5,402 nt of DNA. Origin: an uncultured Erysipelotrichaceae bacterium. Lineage in GTDB: Bacteria > Bacillota_I > Bacilli_A > Erysipelotrichales > Coprobacillaceae. The notes below the pieces were generated by a model. It was not told where the DNA came from, ran no database searches, and saw only the letters and a program-made list of their open reading frames with translations. How positions within the stretch are numbered: the stretch's first letter is position 1; each line of letters starts with the position of its first letter. Position numbers and translations under genes: made by a program. This document shows positions 1-5,353 of the stretch, piece after piece. Location: NCBI GenBank assembly GCA_900550005.1, contig URQL01000126.1:1-5402 (forward strand). Reading direction: 5' to 3'.

Positions 1-27
1 TTACAAATGATGGAAATGATGATGTGA
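1..27 (+). CDS. Possible 3' tail of an upstream gene (partial)
   Basis: Frame 1 reads Leu-Gln-Met-Met-Glu-Met-Met-Met and ends at TGA 25-27, inside the Shine-Dalgarno site of the next gene. That overlap is typical of tightly packed operons, so an upstream gene may end here. Only eight codons are visible and no family can be named. The competing reading is that frame 3, which is also open to the window edge, is an N-terminal extension of the ylbF-like gene. Frame 2 is closed by a TGA at 8-10. Confidence 0.25.
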   Translation, partial: LQMMEMMM

Positions 28-30
28 GGT
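24..30 (+). promoter_or_regulatory. Ribosome binding site that sets the ylbF start
   Basis: GTGAGGT contains GAGGT (26-30), complementary to the 16S rRNA tail, and sits 5 nt before the ATG at 36. The GTG at 24 that opens the longest frame lies inside this site, so it is very unlikely to be the start codon. Confidence 0.7.
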
Positions 31-35
31 CGAAG

Positions 36-380
36 ATGGAAAAAATAATGGATCAATTAATTGAAGAAATAAAAAAACAACCTTATTATCTTAATTTTAA
101 AGAAAGTGAAAAACAACTCGATTATGAAAAAGATTTAATTCAACGCTATCGTGAAGTTTTGAATGAATACGAACAAATGAAAAAATATGAAGACTATATT
201 GATACTGCAAATGTTAAAGAAAAATTGAAATCGGTAAAATTAGAAATGAATGCTTCTTCATATATAAAAAATTACTATTCTAATTTACATTTATTAAATG
301 ATCAACTTGATGAAATCACAAAACTTATTTTTTCAGGAATAAGTGATGATTTAAATATGAGTCCATTTCAATTAAGGTAG
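36..380 (+). CDS. ylbF: YlbF/YmcA (RicF-like) family small helical protein
   Basis: This is a 114-residue, highly charged, almost wholly alpha-helical protein without signal peptide or membrane segment, so it should be cytosolic. The pattern of an N-terminal helix (about 1-28), a central Glu/Lys/Tyr-rich helix (about 29-60) and a C-terminal helix pair resembles the Com_YlbF family. The position directly before rsmD and coaD matches ylbF in the Bacillus ylb cluster. In B. subtilis, YlbF (RicF) works with YmcA (RicA) and YaaT (RicT) in a complex that influences RNase Y-dependent mRNA processing, competence, sporulation and biofilm formation. This copy is shorter than the B. subtilis protein (about 149 residues), lacks its Cys-rich tail, and has no cysteine at all. 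The start is placed at ATG 36, not GTG 24, because of the GAGGT site. Family assignment rests on context and helical pattern more than on strict motifs. A YmcA-like paralogue is the main alternative. Confidence 0.68.
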   Translation: MEKIMDQLIEEIKKQPYYLNFKESEKQLDYEKDLIQRYREVLNEYEQMKKYEDYIDTANVKEKLKSVKLEMNASSYIKNYYSNLHLLNDQLDEITKLIFSGISDDLNMSPFQLR

Positions 381-384
381 GTGA
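379..384 (+). promoter_or_regulatory. Ribosome binding site of rsmD overlapping the ylbF stop
   Basis: AGGTGA lies 4 nt before the ATG at 389 and overlaps the TAG stop (378-380) of the ylbF-like gene. Ribosomes finishing ylbF would therefore be close to the rsmD start, which suggests translational coupling. Confidence 0.65.
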
Positions 385-388
385 TGAT

Positions 389-943
389 ATGCGTGTTATA
401 GCTGGAAAATATCGTAGTCGAATTTTACAAACGATTAAATCTTCTTCGACAAGACCAACAACGGATAAAAATAAAGAAAACTTATTTAATATTATTGGTC
501 CTTATTTTGATGGGGGTTATTGTTTAGATTTATTTGCTGGATCAGGTGGACTTGGAATTGAAGCAATAAGTCGAGGAATGGAGCATCTTTACAGTGTAGA
601 TAAAAATTATCAGGCTTACTCCATTATAAAAAGTAATGTTGCAAATTTAAAAATGGACGAAGATATTCATGTTTTAAAAGCAGATTATAAAAAGGCAATA
701 CTAAAATTTGTTGAAGATCAAATTAAATTTGATTTGGTTTTACTTGATCCTCCATATGGTAAACAAATTATTCAACCATTACTTACACAAATGCAAGAAA
801 TGAATTTGTTGAATGGGGGATGTGTCGTGGTATGTGAAGATTTAAAAGAGGAACATTTTGAAGAAGTATATCAAAAATTAAAAAGAAAGAAGATTGTAAC
901 GTATGGTATTACATCGTTACATATCTATGAATTTGAGGAATAA
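389..943 (+). CDS. rsmD: 16S rRNA (guanine(966)-N2)-methyltransferase RsmD
   Basis: RsmD uses S-adenosylmethionine to methylate N2 of G966 (E. coli numbering) of 16S rRNA during small-subunit assembly in the cytosol. The 184-residue length is normal for the family. The family opening MRVIAGKYRSR is at residues 1-11 and is followed by TRPTTDKNKENLFN (21-34), the usual RPT-D-KE-LFN signature. The AdoMet-binding motif I, LDLFAGSGGLG, is at 46-56, with acidic D71 at the end of strand 2. The catalytic DPPY tetrad is at 120-123 in a hydrophobic strand context (DLVLLDPPYG). The gene starts 8 nt after the ylbF-like stop with an overlapping ribosome site and ends 4 nt before coaD, so the three are almost certainly cotranscribed. 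The rsmD-coaD pairing is common in bacteria. No key residue is missing and nothing looks truncated. Confidence 0.96.
   Translation: MRVIAGKYRSRILQTIKSSSTRPTTDKNKENLFNIIGPYFDGGYCLDLFAGSGGLGIEAISRGMEHLYSVDKNYQAYSIIKSNVANLKMDEDIHVLKADYKKAILKFVEDQIKFDLVLLDPPYGKQIIQPLLTQMQEMNLLNGGCVVVCEDLKEEHFEEVYQKLKRKKIVTYGITSLHIYEFEE
935..939 (+). promoter_or_regulatory. Ribosome binding site that sets the coaD start
   Basis: GAGGA lies within the last codons of rsmD, 8 nt before the ATG at 948. This spacing supports a start at 948 rather than the ATG at 903, which would overlap rsmD by 41 nt and has no comparable site. Confidence 0.7.
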
Positions 944-947
944 AGAA

Positions 948-1433
948 ATGAAAAAACATACAGTAGGAGTTTATGCTGGAACTTTTGATCCAATTACGAA
1001 TGGACATTTAGATATTATAAAAAGAGCAAGTCGTCTATACGATGTGCTTTATGTCACTATTTTTGAAAATCAAGCCAAAAAGAAATTATTTACTTTAGAA
1101 GAGCGTCTTGATTTTATTCGCGAAGCTACAAAAGAATTTAGTAATGTTGTTGTTGATTCAAGCGACTTACTTGCTGTTGAATATGCGAAAAAAGTGGGAG
1201 CAACTGTTTTGGTAAGAGGCTTAAGAGCAACAACGGATTTTGAATATGAATTGCAAATGGCTTTTTCTAATCAATTTTTAGATGATCAAATAGAAATGGT
1301 GTTTTTAATGACAAAATCACATCAATCTTTTATTTCTTCTTCTTCAGTTAAAGAAATTGCTTCGCTTAAACATGATGTAAGTGAACTTGTTCCGGCTTGT
1401 GTTAATAGTGCTTTGATAGAAAAATATAAATAA
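948..1433 (+). CDS. coaD: Phosphopantetheine adenylyltransferase (CoaD)
   Basis: CoaD catalyses the penultimate step of coenzyme A synthesis, joining ATP and 4'-phosphopantetheine to give dephospho-CoA and pyrophosphate in the cytosol. From ATG 948 the protein has 161 residues, the normal CoaD length. It begins MKKHTVGVYAGTFDP, matching the family N terminus directly. The nucleotidyltransferase TxGH-type signature is seen as GTFDPITNGH (11-20), with T12 and H20 matching E. coli T10 and H18. K44, R90 and R93 match E. coli K42, R88 and R91. The VRGLRATTDFEYE block (89-101) and the ISSSSVKE block (129-136) are also typical. The 15 extra residues obtained from the ATG at 903 are simply rsmD sequence read in another frame and should be left out. 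The gene is last in its unit: a strong hairpin with a T-run begins 7 nt after the stop. Confidence 0.97.
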   Translation: MKKHTVGVYAGTFDPITNGHLDIIKRASRLYDVLYVTIFENQAKKKLFTLEERLDFIREATKEFSNVVVDSSDLLAVEYAKKVGATVLVRGLRATTDFEYELQMAFSNQFLDDQIEMVFLMTKSHQSFISSSSVKEIASLKHDVSELVPACVNSALIEKYK

Positions 1434-1440
1434 TTTTAGA

Positions 1441-1472
1441 AAGATACTTTAAATATGAAGTATCTTTTTTTT
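1441..1472 (+). terminator. Rho-independent terminator after coaD
   Basis: AAGATACTT (1441-1449) and AAGTATCTT (1458-1466) are exact reverse complements around an 8-nt loop. The T-run at 1465-1472 follows or merges with the stem base. The stem can extend by about three further pairs into 1438-1440. It is low in GC, as expected in this genome. It sits directly after coaD and before a new promoter, so it should end the ylbF-rsmD-coaD transcript. Confidence 0.88.
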
Positions 1473-1513
1473 ATGTTATATTAATTAAATCTTAAGAAAG
1501 ATAATCAAATGTA

Positions 1514-1543
1514 TTGAAAAAAAAACAATAATTGTGTAATAAT
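1514..1543 (+). promoter_or_regulatory. Sigma-A-type promoter with extended -10 for the LtaS-like gene
   Basis: A TTGAAA -35 box (1514-1519) is separated by 18 nt from an AATAAT -10 box (1538-1543, 5 of 6 matches to TATAAT). The bases TG at 1535-1536 plus one base form an extended -10 (TGtAATAAT). Transcription would begin near 1550, giving a leader of about 24 nt. The spacer carries a run of nine A (1517-1525, starting inside the -35 box). The promoter is the only good candidate between the coaD terminator and the next gene, and should drive the two-gene envelope unit. Confidence 0.7.
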
Positions 1544-1552
1544 GTTGTCTAT

Positions 1553-1563
1553 AAGGAAGGAAG
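1553..1563 (+). promoter_or_regulatory. Ribosome binding site of the LtaS-like gene
   Basis: AAGGAAGGAAG gives two overlapping AGGAAG-type matches. The nearer one ends 10 nt before the ATG at 1574, slightly long but workable, and the intervening sequence is A-rich. Confidence 0.6.
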
Positions 1564-1573
1564 AATATAAAAA

Positions 1574-3418
1574 ATGAAGAAAAAAATTATTAATTATTTT
1601 AAAATTGACAAGGAACAAATTGTGCCTTATTGCTTATACATTATTTCACCACTTGTTTCTTTTGCATTATTAGAATTTTTAAATGAAAATATTAATATTT
1701 TTCGCTTTAATGTTATTCAATTCTTTATGAATCTAATTATTTATTATATGGTTTATTTTATTTTCTTAACACTAGTTAGAAGGGTACATATTGCCAGTTA
1801 TATTGGTTTTAGTTTTTTTATGATTTATGCCTTAATTAATTCATTTGTGCAACAATTCCGTGGTAATCCTATTTTACCTTTTGATATTTATTCTATTCGT
1901 ACGGCAATGAATGTTGCAGGAGAGTATAAATTTAGCTTAAATGTAGATCAAATTATATTTATTGTATTATCCATTTTGTATTTTGCTTTAATGATGATTA
2001 TTTTTCATCTTAGTAATGTAAAGAAAATTCGTCCATTTGGAAGAAACAATTTACTCGCTATTGTTTTAATTGTTTGTGTTCATTCTTTGTATTTTAGTAA
2101 GCCAATTTTAGCTAAATATGGAATAACAGTAGATGTTTGGGATCAAGCTGGTGCTTTTAAACGTAATGGAGTTGCGTTATCGTTAATGGATAATAGTTCT
2201 TATATGACAATAAAAAAGCCAACAAATTATAATTCTGCTATATTAGAAAATGATCTTGATAAAGTTGTTCCTTCAGAAAATATGTATAATTCAATTAGTG
2301 ATACAGAAGTTAAGAATATCATTGTGATTATGAATGAAAGTTTTAGTGATTTAAGTGTTGTCGGTGATTTTCGAACGAATGTTGATTATTTATCCTATTA
2401 TCATTCGTTAGATGCAATTAAAGGTTATGTGTATTCTTCTATTTATGGTGGAGCAACAGCTAATTCAGAGTTTGAATATCTTACGGGAGACAGTATTGGG
2501 TTACTTCCTAATGGGGCAATGACTTATACGATGTATATGAAAAATGGTATTACTTCTTTAGTAGATATTTTAAAAAATAATGGCTATTATTCTACAGCAA
2601 TTCATACTTATTGGAAATCAGGTTATAATCGTGAAAAAACATATGATATTTTAGGTTTTGATGAAAAATATTTTTTAGACGATTATGAGTTGCAACCTAA
2701 AGATTATGTACGCGTATATCCTAGTGATCAATTTACTTATTCTAAAGTAATAGAACAACTTGATAATTCAAACCATGATAAAAATTTCGTTTTTTGTGTG
2801 ACTATGCAAAATCATGGTGGATATTTTTTTGAGGGAGTTGATCAAGATGTTGAATTAGATTTAGATGAAAATGAGAGAAGTCAATATAAAGATGTAGAAC
2901 AATATCTTTCTTCACTTAATTCTTCTGATCAAGCTTTAAAGAACTTAGTTGATCATTATAAAGATAGCGATGAACCAACATTAATTATACAATTTGGTGA
3001 TCATCAACCAAGATTGGGAGATGAATTTTATAGTAAGCTATATGGAAAAGATACAAGTAATTTATCATTAGAAGAAACACAAAGAAAATATATGACTCCC
3101 TATTTGATGTGGGCTAATTATCCAATTGATACTTCTGTAAGTAAAAATATGAGTATTAATTACTTGTCTACAATGACTTTACAAGTTGCAAATATTCAAT
3201 TGCCTAAATATAATCAATTTTTAAAAACTTTATATTTAAAATATCCAGTAATTTCTGCTATTGGAGTTATTGATTCTCAAGGAAATCAAACGACTTTGGA
3301 TTCTTTAAAAGAAGATGAAATGATCAACTTGTATGAAAGACTACAATACAATAATTTATTTGATATAAAGCATAAGGATTATTATTTATTTACAGGAAAT
3401 GATGAAAAGGAAGAATAA
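1574..3418 (+). CDS. LtaS/MdoB-type membrane phosphoglycerol transferase (LTA synthase family)
   Basis: Enzymes of this alkaline-phosphatase/sulfatase superfamily branch move glycerol phosphate from phosphatidylglycerol onto lipoteichoic acid or a surface glycan, on the outer face of the membrane. The 614-residue protein has about five N-terminal membrane segments (roughly 17-37, 47-69, 72-93, 125-147, 158-175). Between segments 3 and 4 lies FRGNPILPFDIYS (95-107), typical of one branch of the family. The extracytoplasmic catalytic domain starts near 247. Compared with S. aureus LtaS, E255 (in IMNESFSD), the nucleophile T295 (in GGATANSEFEYLTG, 292-305), R353, H414 (in TMQNHGGY) and D476-H477 (in FGDHQPRLG) correspond to E255, T300, R356, H416, D475 and H476. 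The position of S. aureus W354 appears to be Y351. The gene has its own promoter and is followed 30 nt later by a glycosyltransferase gene. True LTA synthesis and glycerol-phosphate decoration of a wall polysaccharide (as for GacH) are both possible, so no symbol is given. Confidence 0.9.
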   Translation: MKKKIINYFKIDKEQIVPYCLYIISPLVSFALLEFLNENINIFRFNVIQFFMNLIIYYMVYFIFLTLVRRVHIASYIGFSFFMIYALINSFVQQFRGNPILPFDIYSIRTAMNVAGEYKFSLNVDQIIFIVLSILYFALMMIIFHLSNVKKIRPFGRNNLLAIVLIVCVHSLYFSKPILAKYGITVDVWDQAGAFKRNGVALSLMDNSSYMTIKKPTNYNSAILENDLDKVVPSENMYNSISDTEVKNIIVIMNESFSDLSVVGDFRTNVDYLSYYHSLDAIKGYVYSSIYGGATANSEFEYLTGDSIGLLPNGAMTYTMYMKNGITSLVDILKNNGYYSTAIHTYWKSGYNREKTYDILGFDEKYFLDDYELQPKDYVRVYPSDQFTYSKVIEQLDNSNHDKNFVFCVTMQNHGGYFFEGVDQDVELDLDENERSQYKDVEQYLSSLNSSDQALKNLVDHYKDSDEPTLIIQFGDHQPRLGDEFYSKLYGKDTSNLSLEETQRKYMTPYLMWANYPIDTSVSKNMSINYLSTMTLQVANIQLPKYNQFLKTLYLKYPVISAIGVIDSQGNQTTLDSLKEDEMINLYERLQYNNLFDIKHKDYYLFTGNDEKEE

Positions 3419-3424
3419 AATTAT

Positions 3425-3438
3425 TCACTATTTAGTGA
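3425..3438 (+). promoter_or_regulatory. Small inverted repeat overlapping the glycosyltransferase ribosome site
   Basis: TCACTA (3425-3430) and TAGTGA (3433-3438) are exact reverse complements. The realistic hairpin is the 5-bp TCACT/AGTGA stem with a 4-nt loop. Its 3' arm includes most of the Shine-Dalgarno GTGAGG. It is too weak, and lacks a T-run, to be a terminator. Whether it tunes translation is unproven. Confidence 0.3.
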
Positions 3439-3440
3439 GG
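3435..3440 (+). promoter_or_regulatory. Ribosome binding site of the glycosyltransferase gene
   Basis: GTGAGG ends 8 nt before the ATG at 3449, a good spacing that supports this start. Confidence 0.65.
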
Positions 3441-3448
3441 ATAATAGA

Positions 3449-5287
3449 ATGATATTAAAAGTTAACAAAATAAATTTTTTAAAAAAAGCAAGTATTCAAA
3501 TAGATTCAGTGCGCGAAAATGAAAATATAATATGGATTGATAATTTGAATAGAAGTCTAATTTTGAAGATAGACATAGAAGATCAACCAAATAAAGCGTT
3601 ACAAATTCAATCTCAGGATGAAGCTAGTTTAGATATTATTAAAATAATCAAAGGAACGAATCAACATGGATTATTCTTTACTGATGATTTGGGAAAGTTA
3701 TCTTTAATTTTAAAGATAAATTCACCTTTTAAATCAAATAAAATTGATATATATAAATTATTAGAGTATTTTGACCAACATGACTCTATTGGAGCGATAG
3801 ATGATATTAAACAAATAAAAAATGATCAATTCTTTTTTAAAGGCTGGCTTAGCGATAATTGCTATACTGTTAACAATTTGTATTTAGATATAGAAAGTGA
3901 AGATTTAAGTTTTCATAAATTACTCCCAATTCAATCAATTAAACGTGAAGATGTAGCTAATATTTATGCTGATCAAAAATATTTATGGTCAGGGTTCCAT
4001 TTTTATTTAACCTATTTAAGCAATCAACCTTTGAATTTAAAATTAATTTATTTTATTCAGGGAGTTGAAAATCCTTATTTTTTAATACAATTATTAGCTA
4101 ATACAGATGAGCAAAGAATTGAAATAAAACTGGATGTTAGTAAAGAGGAATCGATTGAAGCAAAAATGAGAGGAAAAGAAATTACTTTTTTTGATTTAAA
4201 ATTCATTAGACAAAAAGTTAAGGAAAACTCTACTTTGGTTTTACGCCATGCTTCAGGTGGTGGTGCTGATATTTTTGCTAAAAGATATATTGATGATTTA
4301 GTTTCTAAAGGAGAAAATTGTATTTCAGTGATTTATAAAGGGGAAGTACATCAATTTGAAGTAGAGTTTATTTCAAAAGATACTCATGAAATTGTTTATT
4401 TCGATAGCTTAGAATTATTTATGCTTCTTTTATGTAAAGATAAATTATCAATGGTAGTAATAAATGAACTTGTTACTTATGAAGGAATATTTTCAGTAAT
4501 TGGTTTATTAACAGAATATAAGCAAAAAAATCTACAAGTTAAGCTTGTTTATTATTTACATGACTTTTATTGTATTTGTCCTAAGATTAATTTACTTGAT
4601 CAAAATGATCGTTATTGTGATGTTCAAGATGGTGAAGCGTGTTATTATTGCTTAAATGAGTTTAAAAATATATGTGGTAATTCTATTAAGGAATGGCGTG
4701 ATCAATTCACAATGCTTTTAAACCATTGTGATCAAGTTATTTGTTTTTCTAATAATTCAAGACATTTGCTTTTAAAGGCAATGACAATAGATGAAACTAA
4801 AATTCAAGTTATTCCTCATAAAGATATTATTTTACGTAAACCTAAGCTTTGTGATGATTCTATTTTAACGATAGGTTTATTAGGTAATTTAACGGTTCAT
4901 AAAGGATTGAATGTTGTTAAGAAAATTATCGATTTACTTGAACAAAGACAGTCTGAATCAGTTCGCTTTGTTTTGATTGGAGATTCTTTTGGAAATGTGA
5001 TGAGTGATTATTTTATTGAAACTGGTTTATATGATGTTTATGAAATTCCAGATTTAGTTGAAAAATACAATATTGATTTATTTCTTATGCCATCTATATG
5101 GAGTGAAACCTATTCTTTTACAACCTCAGAAATGATGATGATGGACTTGCCTGTTGTTTCATTTAATATTGGTGCTCAAGGAGAAAGAATAGATCTTTAT
5201 GAAAAAGGATATACGCTTCCTTTGACATGTTCGAGTGAAGAAATTTTAGATTGTTTAATCAATGTTTATAAACTGTATCATAAATAG
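3449..5287 (+). CDS. GT4-type glycosyltransferase with beta-rich N-terminal half and Cys cluster
   Basis: The 612-residue product has no signal peptide or membrane helix and should act in the cytoplasm or at the inner membrane face. Residues 1 to about 110 are a beta-rich region I do not recognise. Residues about 115-215 carry FKGWLSD (130-136), then REDV (166-169) and SGF (181-183), a GW-D...R-DV...GF pattern I associate with accessory domains of surface-polysaccharide enzymes. The GT-B fold appears to begin near 260: RHASGGGAD (266-274) is the usual glycine-rich loop. HDFYCICP (371-378) is followed by C390, C398, C401 and C409. The C-terminal half has GNLTVHKG (479-486) and the GT4 nucleotide-sugar EX7E motif, E553 and E561, in WSETYSFTTSE. 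These features imply a retaining sugar transferase, but donor and acceptor cannot be read. It lies 30 nt after the LtaS-like gene, probably in the same transcript, pointing to synthesis of a surface glycan. T6A7 lies at codons 9-13. Confidence 0.86.
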   Translation: MILKVNKINFLKKASIQIDSVRENENIIWIDNLNRSLILKIDIEDQPNKALQIQSQDEASLDIIKIIKGTNQHGLFFTDDLGKLSLILKINSPFKSNKIDIYKLLEYFDQHDSIGAIDDIKQIKNDQFFFKGWLSDNCYTVNNLYLDIESEDLSFHKLLPIQSIKREDVANIYADQKYLWSGFHFYLTYLSNQPLNLKLIYFIQGVENPYFLIQLLANTDEQRIEIKLDVSKEESIEAKMRGKEITFFDLKFIRQKVKENSTLVLRHASGGGADIFAKRYIDDLVSKGENCISVIYKGEVHQFEVEFISKDTHEIVYFDSLELFMLLLCKDKLSMVVINELVTYEGIFSVIGLLTEYKQKNLQVKLVYYLHDFYCICPKINLLDQNDRYCDVQDGEACYYCLNEFKNICGNSIKEWRDQFTMLLNHCDQVICFSNNSRHLLLKAMTIDETKIQVIPHKDIILRKPKLCDDSILTIGLLGNLTVHKGLNVVKKIIDLLEQRQSESVRFVLIGDSFGNVMSDYFIETGLYDVYEIPDLVEKYNIDLFLMPSIWSETYSFTTSEMMMMDLPVVSFNIGAQGERIDLYEKGYTLPLTCSSEEILDCLINVYKLYHK

Positions 5288-5353
5288 GAGGAGATGTTAA
5301 GTAATCAAAATTGTGGACGAATGTATTTAAGTGTGATAAAATGCATTTATTAG
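5286..5353 (+). other. Strong Shine-Dalgarno site followed by a 19-codon frame
   Basis: AGGAGG (5286-5291) overlaps the TAG stop of the glycosyltransferase gene and is followed by ATG at 5294. This opens a 19-codon frame beginning MLSNQNCGRM and ending at TAG 5351-5353. The gap between site and ATG is only 2 nt, shorter than normally used, and the peptide resembles nothing I know. It may be chance, a leader peptide, or the leftover start of a lost gene. I do not call it a gene. Confidence 0.25.

Noticed and set aside
24..35. GTG at 24 as the start of the ylbF-like gene
   Set aside because: It lies inside the GTGAGGT ribosome site serving the ATG at 36, and the added residues do not align with the family N terminus.
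903..947. ATG at 903 as the start of coaD, giving a 176-residue protein
   Set aside because: It overlaps rsmD, lacks a good ribosome site, and adds 15 residues not found in CoaD. ATG 948 gives the exact family N terminus and length.
1473..1573. Riboswitch or small RNA between coaD and the LtaS-like gene
   Set aside because: About 100 nt remain after the terminator and most are promoter and ribosome site. The predicted leader is about 24 nt with no stable fold.
5131..5145. ATGATGATGATG run in the glycosyltransferase gene as a microsatellite
   Set aside because: It encodes four methionines within the conserved GT4 helix after EX7E. Triplet changes would stay in frame, and four units are too few to suggest instability.
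5339..5348. Palindrome AAATGCATTT as a repressor operator
   Set aside because: Ten A/T-rich bases at a -10 box can arise by chance and no regulator or second copy is visible. It is mentioned only as part of the promoter description.
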